Shown here: positions 1 through 8,297 of the stretch, one piece after another | How the letters are laid out: each line of letters starts with the position of its first letter | Position numbering within the stretch: position 1 is the stretch's first letter | Source of the DNA: Rhizobium mesosinicum | Lineage (GTDB): Bacteria; Pseudomonadota; Alphaproteobacteria; Rhizobiales; Rhizobiaceae | Reading direction: 5' to 3' | DNA: 64,000 nt | Assembly (NCBI RefSeq): GCF_019511345.1 | Contig: NZ_JAEUAK010000005.1 | Location: 186,001 to 250,000 of the forward strand | The notes under the pieces: model-generated | Told to the model about the DNA's origin: nothing | What the model saw: the letters and a program-made list of their open reading frames with translations, nothing else | The model's database searches: none | Program-made: the position numbers and the translations under genes

Positions 1-180
1 CTTGTCGAACTGGCGACGGGCACGGCCGTACGCCAGGTATTTGTCGATGACGATCGCCCAGGTCCATACCGAAGCGGCGATAAGGCCGAGCATGACCAGC
101 TTGACGACGATGCCGGCCTGCATGAAAAGCGACCAGAGACTGACGTCGGTCGTGGCTGCTGCCAATCCTACTTGTTCCAT
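1..180 (-). CDS. tolQ: TolQ, N-terminal part (runs off the window)
   Basis: The minus strand encodes about 60 residues starting MEQVGLAAATTDVSLWSLF, followed by a hydrophobic helix (GIVVKLVMLGLIAASVWTWA) and the cytoplasmic stretch IDKYLAYGRARRQFDK. This is the typical start of TolQ, the inner-membrane proton-channel subunit of the Tol-Pal envelope system, which energises TolA for outer-membrane constriction. The gene continues beyond position 1, where tolR, tolA, tolB and pal would be expected. In many alphaproteobacteria ybgC directly precedes tolQ. Here ybgC lies about 3.2 kb upstream on the same strand, with an ABC importer between them in the opposite orientation. Confidence 0.85.
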   Translation of the reverse strand, partial: MEQVGLAAATTDVSLWSLFMQAGIVVKLVMLGLIAASVWTWAIVIDKYLAYGRARRQFDK

Positions 181-664
181 AGATCCAAAATCCCCGAATC
201 CAAACGCCCGGCGCTTGACCGGGCGGCACGAAGTGATCACGCAAGAATGTCTGGCGGCCGCCGCCCAAAGCCCTGGTCAAGCTTCCAAGCTCTTCTTCCG
301 CCTTCTTGCCGTCAAATTTGGTCAAAGGAAGGCGTGCGTCGCACAAACTCCGACTCCGCGAGTAAGACACCATTATGGTTAATAGATCGTTAGTGCCAGA
401 CTATGACAGCAGGAATGTCGCGTGAGATTTGTTCCTGGATTAGCTTGACCGGAGCATCGCCCGGTGCTGAACGCAGCGCTCATCTTGCAGCGCGGCAATT
501 CCTTCACATAAAATTCAAGTTTTTACAAGCCCCCGATTCGATCGCCATGGCTTATGGAACACGTGGAAATCGAACTCTTCTGCTTGTAAATTAAGCATGC
601 ATATTAAATAGTCATTACCGCTTCTCTCCCTCCTCCCGGGATTTTTATATAACAGGGGAACAAC
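181..664. other. Intergenic region between divergent tolQ and ABC importer
   Basis: These 484 bases lie between the tolQ start (minus) and the substrate-binding protein start (plus). They should hold both promoters. A purine-rich ribosome binding site (aggggaac) sits just ahead of the plus-strand gene. I looked for a thiamine riboswitch because the importer is NMT1/THI5-like and found no THI-box signature. Short reading frames here have no recognisable product. Confidence 0.5.
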
Positions 665-1690
665 ATGTTACGACTCGCAACAAAAGTCGCTGCCGGCCTT
701 ATCGCGCTTGCAGCATCGACCTACTCCGTCGGCGCTCAGGATCTGAAACCAGTCCACTTCTCGCTCGACTGGGCACTTCAGGGCAACCACGCCATCTGGG
801 CGCTCGCCCTGAAGAACAAATACTTCGAGGAGAACGGCCTCAATGTAACGATGGATCGCGGATACGGCTCGGGCGACACGGTCGTCAAGGTTGCTGCCGG
901 AGCGTATGACATCGGCTTCACCGATATCAATGCCGTCATTAAGTTCAACGCGGAAAACCCCGGCCAGCGGCTCGTTGGCTTTTATCAGGTCTTCGACCGC
1001 ACTCCGAACTCGATCATCACTCTTAAGAAATCCGGTATCGCCAAACCGGCAGATCTTGCCGGCCATACTATCGGTGCACCGGAAGCCGATTCCAGCCGCA
1101 TCATGTTCGGCGCCTTCGCAAAGGCAAACAGCATTGATCCGGCAAGCGTCAAATGGGTTAGCATGGCTCCGAACCTTCGCGAAACGATGCTGGCCCAGGG
1201 CCAAGTCGATGCAATTTCAGGCTTCTCCTCCACATCGGTCTTCAATTTGATCGCAGCCGGCATCCCGCGTGAAGATATCGTCGTTATCCCCTACTCCGAC
1301 AACGGCCTTGATCTCTATGGCAGCGCGCTCGTCGCAAAGCCGGAATACATCGAGAAGAACCCCGACATTATCAAAGGATTCGTCAAGGCGACGATAGAGG
1401 GTACGGTCGCACTCCTGAAGGATCCCGCTTCCGGCATGGCGGCCATCAAGGAAGGCGATCCCCTGTTTGACGAAAAGCTGGAGGCCGATCGCCTGGCCTA
1501 TTTGATGGATATCGGCGTCCTGAAATCCAAGGCTTTCGATGAGAACGGCCTCGGCTATATCGATCCTGCCAAGATGGAAACGACGATAAAGACCAATAGC
1601 GAAGTCTACAATATCGCTGCGCCCGCAGCCGATACGGTCTATACGACAGCTTTCCTACCGCCGCAGGCCGAGCGGATGCCGCCGAAATAA
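665..1690 (+). CDS. ABC transporter substrate-binding protein, NMT1/THI5 (SsuA/TauA) type
   Basis: This 341-residue protein has a Sec signal peptide, with likely cleavage after VGA near residue 24. A periplasmic binding domain of the NMT1/THI5-like family follows. Typical features are the early FSLDWALQGNHA segment, GYGSGDTVVKVAAGAYDIG and a KPADLAGHTIGAP segment. Such proteins deliver nitrate, sulfonates, pyrimidine thiamine precursors or aromatics to the membrane complex. The ligand cannot be read from sequence. The ATPase and permease genes follow on the same strand, giving a complete three-gene importer operon. The start has a good Shine-Dalgarno (aggggaac). Confidence 0.85.
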   Translation: MLRLATKVAAGLIALAASTYSVGAQDLKPVHFSLDWALQGNHAIWALALKNKYFEENGLNVTMDRGYGSGDTVVKVAAGAYDIGFTDINAVIKFNAENPGQRLVGFYQVFDRTPNSIITLKKSGIAKPADLAGHTIGAPEADSSRIMFGAFAKANSIDPASVKWVSMAPNLRETMLAQGQVDAISGFSSTSVFNLIAAGIPREDIVVIPYSDNGLDLYGSALVAKPEYIEKNPDIIKGFVKATIEGTVALLKDPASGMAAIKEGDPLFDEKLEADRLAYLMDIGVLKSKAFDENGLGYIDPAKMETTIKTNSEVYNIAAPAADTVYTTAFLPPQAERMPPK

Positions 1691-1748
1691 GCGCTGCCTC
1701 TTTCCACGTCCGAGAATCGAATAGCAGGCGTCAGGAGATGACCGTATC

Positions 1749-2561
1749 ATGAACCCCCTTGTCGAGCTGATCGATGTCAGCCTCTCCTACGCGGGCACGA
1801 CGGCGCTTTCCGGTTTCCGCATCTCGGTGCCAGAAGGCAGCTTCGCTGCCGTGGTCGGCCCCTCCGGCTGCGGCAAATCCACGCTTATGAAACTGGTGAC
1901 CGGCCTATTGCCGCCGACTTCGGGCGCCGTTCTGGTGGACGACAAGGAGATCGACGGACCGCTCAACATCGTCGGCATGGCATTCCAGAACCCGAACCTC
2001 CTGCCCTGGCGCACGACTCTGGAGAACGTTCTGCTGCCGCTCGAGGTCGTTCGCCCAGCCCGTTACGAGTTTCGCCAGAAGCGGGAGGAATTCACGGCGC
2101 GCGCCACGGCATTGCTGAAAATGGTCGGTCTCGAAAATTTCGCCGATCATTATCCCTGGCAGCTTTCCGGCGGAATGCAGCAGCGCGCGTCGCTTTGCCG
2201 CGCCCTGATCCATCGTCCGCGGCTGCTGATGCTGGATGAACCTTTCGGCGCGCTCGACGCCTTCACCCGTGAAGAGCTCTGGGATGTGCTGCAGACGATC
2301 TGGACCGAACAGAGATTCACGACAATCCTCGTCACTCACGACCTGCGCGAGGCGCTCTACCTGGCAGACACGGTCCACGTCATGTCGGCCCGGCCCGGTA
2401 GGATCGTTCGGTCGCTCGATACGGTGCAATTCGCTCGCCCAAGGGATGAGAAGACTTTCATCGATCCGCGCTTCAATGAAGCGGTCCTGGAACTGCGCGA
2501 GGAAATCCGCAATCAGCGTTCGCCTCCCGATATGCAATCCCTAACCCGGGCCGCGGAGTAA
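1749..2561 (+). CDS. ABC transporter ATP-binding protein (NitT/TauT family)
   Basis: This 270-residue cytoplasmic ATPase energises the importer. Walker A GPSGCGKST is at residues 37-45, the Q-loop is MAFQNPNLLPW near 77-87, the signature LSGGMQQR starts at 139, Walker B LLMLDEP is at about 159-165, and the H-loop is VTHDLREAL. These match the SsuB/TauB/NrtD group. The gene lies 58 bases after the binding-protein gene and ends 4 bases before the permease gene, so the three are almost certainly co-transcribed. Substrate unknown. Confidence 0.9.
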   Translation: MNPLVELIDVSLSYAGTTALSGFRISVPEGSFAAVVGPSGCGKSTLMKLVTGLLPPTSGAVLVDDKEIDGPLNIVGMAFQNPNLLPWRTTLENVLLPLEVVRPARYEFRQKREEFTARATALLKMVGLENFADHYPWQLSGGMQQRASLCRALIHRPRLLMLDEPFGALDAFTREELWDVLQTIWTEQRFTTILVTHDLREALYLADTVHVMSARPGRIVRSLDTVQFARPRDEKTFIDPRFNEAVLELREEIRNQRSPPDMQSLTRAAE

Positions 2562-2565
2562 ACGG

Positions 2566-3336
2566 ATGAAAAATTTAGATCGCATCGCCCCCTACGCCGT
2601 CGGCCTTCTGCTGCTCCTTGTCTGGGAAATCGCCTGTTCGGCTTTCAAAGTCCCTTCCTTCGTGTTGCCGTCACCGATGGAAATCGCCGTCGCGCTCTAT
2701 CAGAATATCTATGTGATCTGGTTCCATTCCAGCCAGACACTCCTCACGACACTGGGCGGCTTCGTCCTAGCGGTGATCTTCGGCACCGGCCTCGGTGTTG
2801 CGGTCGGCTCGTCACGCATGGCCTATTCCAGCCTCTACCCTCTGCTGATCGGCTTCAATTCGGTTCCGAAAGTCGCAATTGTGCCGGTACTGGTCGTCTG
2901 GTTCGGCATCGGCATCGTGCCCGCAGTGCTGACCGCCTTCATGCTGAGCTTCTTCCCGATTGCTGTGAACGTGGCGACGGGCCTTGCCACGATCGAACCG
3001 GAGCTGCGTGACGTCTTGAGGTCTCTCGGCGCAAGCCAGACGGACGTCGTCCGCAAGGTCGGCATCCCCCGGTCCCTGCCCTATCTCTTCGCATCGTTGA
3101 AGATATCGATTACCCTTTCCTTCGTCGGATCGGTTATTTCAGAAACGCTCGCATCCAATCGTGGTATCGGCACGCTGATGACTCAGGCTTCGGCGAACTT
3201 CAAGATTCCGCTGGTCTTCGCCGGACTCGTGGTGATCGCCTTCATGGGCATCGCCATGTATGCGGTCTTTGCTGCCGCTGAACGGCGCATGACAGGCTGG
3301 GCCGTTCGGGGCTCCAACTTCGCCGTCGGCGGATGA
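2566..3336 (+). CDS. ABC transporter permease (SsuC/TauC type)
   Basis: This 256-residue integral membrane protein has about six hydrophobic segments, beginning with YAVGLLLLLVWEIACSAF. The permease EAA loop is visible as EPELRDVLRSLGASQTDVV followed by a KVGIPRSLPYL helix, the contact site for the ATPase. It is the transmembrane subunit of the importer encoded by the two preceding genes. The three-gene unit ends here: ybgC on the opposite strand converges and ends only 20 bases away, and I see no clear terminator between them. Confidence 0.88.
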   Translation: MKNLDRIAPYAVGLLLLLVWEIACSAFKVPSFVLPSPMEIAVALYQNIYVIWFHSSQTLLTTLGGFVLAVIFGTGLGVAVGSSRMAYSSLYPLLIGFNSVPKVAIVPVLVVWFGIGIVPAVLTAFMLSFFPIAVNVATGLATIEPELRDVLRSLGASQTDVVRKVGIPRSLPYLFASLKISITLSFVGSVISETLASNRGIGTLMTQASANFKIPLVFAGLVVIAFMGIAMYAVFAAAERRMTGWAVRGSNFAVGG

Positions 3337-3356
3337 AAATCGAACGGCTGTGCGCC

Positions 3357-3806
3357 TCAGTTCTCAGGGATGAGCATCTGCCTTGCAAGCGCCTCGGGCA
3401 GCCGGCGCGGCCGTCCCTTGGCATTGATGACCGCAATGATCACCTTGGCAGATATCAGCAGCGTATCATCACGGCGGATTTCCTGGTTGAGCACCATCTT
3501 CGCGCCGCCCGCCTTTTCCGTGTGTGTGATCACAGTCAAAATGTCGTCCATGCGGGCCGGGCTTTTAAAGTCGATCTCCATGCGATGGACAACGAAAACG
3601 AGGCCCTCCTCGTCCGCATTGACGAGCTCTCGCTGCTCGACACCGAGGCAGCGCAGATAGTCGGTGCGGCCCCGTTCGAGGAAATGCAGATAGCGTGCAT
3701 GATAGACCAGACCGGAGAAATCCGTATCTTCATAATAGACCCGCTGCACGAGTCGGTGGCCTGCCTCGGTGAGTTCGCCGGAAATAGAAAAACAGTGTTC
3801 CGCCAT
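3357..3806 (-). CDS. ybgC: YbgC-family acyl-CoA thioesterase (hotdog fold)
   Basis: This 149-residue 4HBT/hotdog thioesterase carries the signature YYEDTDFSGLVYHARYLHF followed by FLERGRTDYLR. The first Asp of DTD is the catalytic residue in this family, which hydrolyses acyl-CoA or acyl-ACP and associates with the Tol-Pal locus. I chose the start MAEHCF at 3806 because it has ggagaaaatt directly upstream. A longer in-frame start at 3863 lacks a comparable ribosome binding site. It is oriented towards tolQ but separated from it by the plus-strand ABC importer. Confidence 0.87.
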   Translation of the reverse strand: MAEHCFSISGELTEAGHRLVQRVYYEDTDFSGLVYHARYLHFLERGRTDYLRCLGVEQRELVNADEEGLVFVVHRMEIDFKSPARMDDILTVITHTEKAGGAKMVLNQEIRRDDTLLISAKVIIAVINAKGRPRRLPEALARQMLIPEN

Positions 3807-3879
3807 AATTTTCTCCAAACTTTCCGGCCCTCTTTGGCGCAACACGTCTCGACAGGCAAGCATTGAACAATTGTCATAT

Positions 3880-3902
3880 TTCCTAACTATCCCAGTTAGG
3901 AA
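3880..3902. promoter_or_regulatory. Perfect 9-bp inverted repeat upstream of sqdB
   Basis: TTCCTAACT, five bases, then AGTTAGGAA. The palindrome lies 24 bases before the sqdB start and between the divergent ybgC and sqdB genes. It could be an operator or a leader hairpin. A partial Pho-box-like TTGTCAT stands at 3871-3877, but no second half-site is convincing. Confidence 0.5.
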
Positions 3903-3925
3903 GCAACCGATGAGGAACCAGTGGC

Positions 3926-5146
3926 ATGAAGATTGCGGTGATGGGCGGAGACGGTTTTATCGGTTGGCCAACCTCGCTGCATCTCTCCGATGCCGGGCAT
4001 GACATCCACATCCTCGACAATCTCTCCCGCCGCTGGATCGATACAGAGCTCGGCGTCCAGTCGCTGACGCCGATGGACTCCATTCAGGAGCGCACTCGTA
4101 TCTGGCATGCCGAAACCGGCCGCCGCATCCATTTCAATCTGATCGACCTCGCCCGCGACTACGAGCTCCTGAAGAAGTGGCTCGCGGAAAACCGTCCGGA
4201 AGCGATCATCCATTTCGCCGAGCAGCGCGCCGCGCCCTATTCGATGAAGAGCGACCGGCACAAGAATTACACTGTCAACAACAATGTCAGCGCCACGCAT
4301 AATCTTTTGAATGCATTGGTCGAGCTGCAGCTCGATGCGCATCTGGTTCACCTCGGCACCATGGGCGTCTATGGCTATTCGACTGTCGGTGCTGCCATTC
4401 CGGAAGGTTACCTGCCTGTCGGCATCGAGACGATGGACGGCGAAACTGCCTCGCAGGAAATCCTCTATCCATCCAATCCCGGCTCGATCTACCACATGAC
4501 CAAGTGCCTGGATCAGTTGCTCTTCCAGTTCTATGCCAAGAACGACAACCTCAGGATCACTGATCTGCATCAAGGCATCGTGTGGGGCACGCATACCGAA
4601 CAGACGCGCCGCCATCCGCAGCTCATCAACCGCTTCGATTATGACGGCGACTACGGCACGGTGTTGAACCGTTTCCTCATCCAGGCCGCCATCGGCTATC
4701 CACTGACCGTCCACGGCACCGGCGGGCAGACGCGCGCCTTCATCCACATCCAGGATTCCGTTCGCTGCATCGAACTGGCGCTCAAGAATCCTCCCGCCCG
4801 CGGTTCACGGGTCGAGATCTTCAACCAGATGACGGAAACCCATCGCGTGCGCGATCTTGCGGAGATGATCGCCAGGATGGCCGGTTCCGAAGTCGTCTGG
4901 CTCCCCAATCCGCGCAAGGAAGCTGCCGAAAACGATCTCGTCGTCAGGAACGACAAGTTCCTCGGCCTTGGCCTCAACCCGATCACGCTGCAGGCCGGCC
5001 TGCTCGACGAAATCGTCGAAGTCGCCAAGAAATTCGCCTATCGTGTCGACCGCTCCCGTGTCCCGGCCGTCTCCGCCTGGACAAAGGATATCGCCGCGAC
5101 GATCAATCACGACCCGGAAGGCAAGCGACTGAAGTCCGTTTCATGA
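3926..5146 (+). CDS. sqdB: UDP-sulfoquinovose synthase SqdB
   Basis: This 406-residue protein is an extended short-chain dehydrogenase-like enzyme. It makes UDP-sulfoquinovose from UDP-glucose and sulfite, the first committed step of sulfoquinovosyl diacylglycerol (sulfolipid) synthesis. The NAD-binding motif GGDGFIG is at residues 7-13, the catalytic Thr lies in HLGTMGVYG near 145, and the YHMTK pair is at 189-193. The characteristic IHFAEQRAAPYSM segment also matches plant SQD1 and bacterial SqdB. It starts a tight operon with the glycosyltransferase and reductase-like genes, in the same order (sqdB-sqdD-sqdC) as in Rhodobacter. Such lipids are typically phosphate-starvation induced. Confidence 0.93.
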   Translation: MKIAVMGGDGFIGWPTSLHLSDAGHDIHILDNLSRRWIDTELGVQSLTPMDSIQERTRIWHAETGRRIHFNLIDLARDYELLKKWLAENRPEAIIHFAEQRAAPYSMKSDRHKNYTVNNNVSATHNLLNALVELQLDAHLVHLGTMGVYGYSTVGAAIPEGYLPVGIETMDGETASQEILYPSNPGSIYHMTKCLDQLLFQFYAKNDNLRITDLHQGIVWGTHTEQTRRHPQLINRFDYDGDYGTVLNRFLIQAAIGYPLTVHGTGGQTRAFIHIQDSVRCIELALKNPPARGSRVEIFNQMTETHRVRDLAEMIARMAGSEVVWLPNPRKEAAENDLVVRNDKFLGLGLNPITLQAGLLDEIVEVAKKFAYRVDRSRVPAVSAWTKDIAATINHDPEGKRLKSVS

Positions 5147-5213
5147 GGGGTGCCCTCTTCTCGGCGCAACAGTGTTGCCGGAGCGAGGTCGTTCAGGAAG
5201 GTATCCTGCATCC

Positions 5214-6038
5214 ATGACCCCTGCCCCGCACTTCGCCTACGTCACTCTCGTCACCAACGCCGATTACGCCATGGGCGCGACGGCACTAGCCAACTCGCTG
5301 CGCCGCACTGGTACCGACGCCGCTATCGTCATCCTGCATACCGGCGGTGTTGAAGCGGCCACGCTCGCCCCACTGGGCACCCTCGGCTGCCGACTGATCG
5401 AAGTCGAGCACCTGCCGCTGTCGAAGGCGTTCAACGAGCGCCATGCCCGCGGCAATCTCCACTCCGCAGCGCCTTTCACCAAAGGCCGCAAGCCGGCCTT
5501 TCATTCACCGCTCGACAATTTTTGCAAGCTGCGCCTCTGGCAGCTTGTCGAATACGAGCGCTGCGTCTTCATCGATGCCGACGCGATCGTGCTGAAGAAC
5601 GTCGACAAGCTCTTCGCCTACCCGGAATTCTCCGCGGCGCCCAATGTCTATGAAAGCCTCGCCGACTTCCGTCGCATGAACTCAGGCGTCTTCGTTGCCC
5701 GTCCGTCAGAAGAGACATTCAGGAGAATGCTGGAGCTTCTGGATCAGCCCGAGATCTTTTGGCGGCGCACCGATCAGACCTTTCTCGAAACCTTCTTTCC
5801 CGATTGGCACGGCCTGCCGGTCTATTTCAACATGCTGCAATATGTCTGGTTCACGATGCCGGCCCTGTGGGATTGGAAGAGCATTTCAATCCTGCACTAT
5901 CAGTATGAAAAACCTTGGGAAAAAGATCACCCGAAGGCGGCGGAGCTACAACCTTTGATCGATTTGTGGCATTGTTTCCATACTGACAGCCACGTGCCGG
6001 AGATTGCATCCCTGGCCAATCCGGATGAGGCGACATGA
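5214..6038 (+). CDS. sqdD: Glycogenin-like glycosyltransferase SqdD (GT8)
   Basis: This 274-residue GT-A fold glycosyltransferase resembles glycogenin. It opens with AYVTLVTNADYAMGATALA, has the metal-binding DAD at 121-123 (VFIDADAIV) and NSGVFVARPS, and ends with an HYQYEKPW region. In Rhodobacter SqdD is the proposed sulfoquinovosyl transferase to diacylglycerol, so the same role is inferred. I chose ATG 5214 over an upstream TTG in the same frame because an aggaagg element precedes it. Its last codons overlap the sqdC start (ATGA type), consistent with translational coupling. Confidence 0.85.
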   Translation: MTPAPHFAYVTLVTNADYAMGATALANSLRRTGTDAAIVILHTGGVEAATLAPLGTLGCRLIEVEHLPLSKAFNERHARGNLHSAAPFTKGRKPAFHSPLDNFCKLRLWQLVEYERCVFIDADAIVLKNVDKLFAYPEFSAAPNVYESLADFRRMNSGVFVARPSEETFRRMLELLDQPEIFWRRTDQTFLETFFPDWHGLPVYFNMLQYVWFTMPALWDWKSISILHYQYEKPWEKDHPKAAELQPLIDLWHCFHTDSHVPEIASLANPDEAT

Positions 6039-6949
6039 AAGTACTGGTATCAGGCGGAACGGGCCTCGTCGGACGTTATATCGTCGAAGAGCTGCTTTCC
6101 GCCGGATATCAGGTGATTATCGGCGGGCGGCGCGCACCGCTTCCACAGGCCTTTTCCCGTCCGGTCGATTTCGTCCCGCTTTCGCTCGATCCGGAAAAGA
6201 ACGATATCGGCGCCTTCGATGACGCCTATTTCTTCGTGCACGCCGCCTTCAGTCACATCGAAGGAAAATATCGCGGCGGCGAAGGCGATGACCCGAAGGC
6301 ATTTCACCGCCTGAACCTCGACGGCACCGTAAAACTCTTCGAGGAGGCAAAGCGCGCCGGTACCCGCCGGTGCATCTTCATCTCCAGCCGCGCCGCCTAT
6401 GGCGAGCATGCACCTGGCACCGAGCTTTTCGAAACCATGCCCGCCACGCCGGAAACCCTTTACGGGCAGGTCAAGCTCGATGGGGAACGCACGCTCGCCC
6501 ATCTTTCCGGACCGGGCTTTGCGGGAGCAAGCCTGCGGGCAACAGGTGTTTACGGTGACCATTCTCCAAACAAATGGGACCGGCTGATCGATGACTATCT
6601 GAGCGGCGAGCCTATTTCCTCACGTGCGGGAACCGAAGTGCACGGACGTGATCTCGGCCGCGCCGTGCGGCTGATGCTGGAAACAGAAAGCGCCCGAATC
6701 TCCGGCGAGGTCTTCAACGTTTCGGATATCGTCGTCGATACGAGGGATATCCTTTCGCCGATCCGGCATCGCGCCGACTGTCCCTTCCCCCTGCCCGAAG
6801 CAGCGGACAAGGCAGAGCTTTGCGCCATGAACACAGGCAAGATCCGCGCGCTCGGCTGGAAGCCCGGCGGCATGACCCTTTTCGAGCAGACAATGCGGCA
6901 ACTGGCCAAGAAACGAACCGTTTCGCGGCCCAGTTCCACGCAAGGCTGA
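6035..6949 (+). CDS. sqdC: NAD-dependent epimerase/reductase, SqdC-like
   Basis: This 304-residue Rossmann-fold protein carries GGTGLVG at residues 7-13, a Ser-rich FISSRAAYG strand and a YGQVK catalytic pair. It belongs to the extended SDR family. Its position as the third gene after sqdB and sqdD, overlapping the sqdD stop by 4 bases, points to SqdC, whose precise reaction in sulfolipid synthesis is not settled. The assignment rests mainly on conserved gene order. On sequence alone it would be called an NAD-dependent epimerase/dehydratase. Confidence 0.75.
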   Translation: MKVLVSGGTGLVGRYIVEELLSAGYQVIIGGRRAPLPQAFSRPVDFVPLSLDPEKNDIGAFDDAYFFVHAAFSHIEGKYRGGEGDDPKAFHRLNLDGTVKLFEEAKRAGTRRCIFISSRAAYGEHAPGTELFETMPATPETLYGQVKLDGERTLAHLSGPGFAGASLRATGVYGDHSPNKWDRLIDDYLSGEPISSRAGTEVHGRDLGRAVRLMLETESARISGEVFNVSDIVVDTRDILSPIRHRADCPFPLPEAADKAELCAMNTGKIRALGWKPGGMTLFEQTMRQLAKKRTVSRPSSTQG

Positions 6950-6988
6950 TCTGGCAGAGTGCGCCCAAAATGTAATCGGGGGTATATT

Positions 6989-7777
6989 ATGCAGCTCTCA
7001 ACCGTTCCGGCGACCACCCTTCTGCGCGGCACCCAACCGGTACAATCCGGCGTTTCGTCCACGGGCGATGAGCCCGACACCGGTGTACTGAAGATCCAGC
7101 GGCAGTCGCTGGCGCTGGAGCAGGTGCGCAATTCACTGGGAAGCTCCGCCGACGATGCAAAGAGCCGCGCCCAGCGCAAGCTAGAAGAAGCCAAGCAGGA
7201 GCTTCAGGCGCTGAAGACGGCGGGCTTCCCGCCTGAAGTGATTGCGCGTCTCGCCGCCGAACTCGCGCGAAAGGTCGGCGCCGCGGCCTCCGAATTCGCC
7301 TCGGCCGTTGCAACCGGGGGCTCCTCCGACGCAGATGCTGCGACCAGCGCTGCAGCCGTATCGGCTTCCACCGCCGCGACGACCGCTGCCACCACGAATG
7401 GAACGGCCGACGCTGTCGCAAGCGATGCAATGGTGTCCACCAAAGTAACGCAGGATACCGAAACGGCAACGGAAGCAGTGGAAGACGGCACCGACACTGC
7501 GGAAACAGACGGCGCGGCTCATGCCCGCAAAGCCTATCAGGAAATCGTCGAGGACGGTCCGAAGTCCTCGGCAATTTCCGCCGACGACCGCAAGACGATG
7601 GAAGAGTTCAAATCCATCGTCCGCGAGCTGAAGCAGATCCTTGAAAAGGCCATGCGCGACCTGCGTGAGAAGAATCGCAACGCCGCCGAAGGTGCAATCG
7701 GATTAGCACAATCAGCCGTGACCGGGCTGTCGGCCGCCATGCCGGCGGCGACCATTCCTTCGAGCATCGTCGTCTAA
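6989..7777 (+). CDS. Hypothetical Ala/Thr-rich protein with coiled-coil segments
   Basis: This 262-residue protein of unrecognised family has no signal peptide or membrane helix. A charged helical segment (SRAQRKLEEAKQELQALK) is followed by PPEVIARLAAELARKVGAAASEF. A low-complexity Ala/Thr/Ser/Asp stretch runs from about residue 95 to 170. A second helical region (DDRKTMEEFKSIVRELKQIL) precedes a small-residue tail. I chose ATG 6989, preceded by a cggggg ribosome binding site, over an upstream GTG. It follows sqdC by 39 bases and could be co-transcribed. No function is proposed. Confidence 0.7.
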   Translation: MQLSTVPATTLLRGTQPVQSGVSSTGDEPDTGVLKIQRQSLALEQVRNSLGSSADDAKSRAQRKLEEAKQELQALKTAGFPPEVIARLAAELARKVGAAASEFASAVATGGSSDADAATSAAAVSASTAATTAATTNGTADAVASDAMVSTKVTQDTETATEAVEDGTDTAETDGAAHARKAYQEIVEDGPKSSAISADDRKTMEEFKSIVRELKQILEKAMRDLREKNRNAAEGAIGLAQSAVTGLSAAMPAATIPSSIVV

Positions 7778-7780
7778 GCC

Positions 7781-8215
7781 TTAGGCGCTGCCGTCTGCGG
7801 CAGGAAATGGATTGTTGCGTGGTTGACGAGGCAATTGCAAATAGCCTACCAGCAGTGCTGACGTTGGCAGGGCATGATCGGCGGTTCCCATGGCCATCAT
7901 CGACAGCGGCGTCATCACGATCGAATAGGTGAGATAATTCCTGGCCCGGAGGAAGGGCCTGGCGCCGCCGAGCATGCCGATAACAAGCACATCGGCCCAA
8001 CTTGGCAAGGCTACAAACGACAGCAATCTCGCACAGCAGACACCGAAGAGAACGCCGATCACTCTTTGCGTCGTCTTCAACGGCAAACGCTCCGGCCGCC
8101 GCTCGATCAGCAGCGCCAGCGCCGCGCAGTGGCTTCGCAAGAGCGCAAGACGTTGATCGAGGCGTCGGAGATTATGCTGAAGCTCGCCTATGCCCATCCC
8201 GAGGACGGGGCGCAA
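7781..8215 (-). pseudogene. Remnant of a FUSC-type (fusaric acid resistance-like) membrane transporter
   Basis: The minus-strand frame encodes 144 residues. The central part resembles the second half of FUSC-family efflux proteins: CAALALLIERRPERL, then TTQRVIGVLFGVCCA, and RARNYLTYSIVMTPLSMM, matching the family pattern of an RxxGTLLG segment, a helix and RNY followed by a TP helix. A full FUSC protein has 350-700 residues. Here the N-terminal membrane domain is missing, and after SALLVGYL the sequence becomes Pro/Arg-rich with no helix. I read it as a decayed gene fragment, although a short expressed protein cannot be excluded. Confidence 0.45.
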
Positions 8216-8297
8216 TCAGGCGAGGAATAGACCCTTTTCATCTGTCGCCTCCAGCCGCAAGCGGTTATGTTCGCTGGGCAACGATACTGGATTTTAG

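Noticed and set aside
181..664. Thiamine riboswitch ahead of the NMT1/THI5-like importer
   Set aside because: No THI-box segments (such as CTGAGA with the downstream conserved helix) are present.
3871..3889. Pho box upstream of sqdB
   Set aside because: Only one half-site (TTGTCAT) is recognisable. The second half at the 11-base spacing does not match well.
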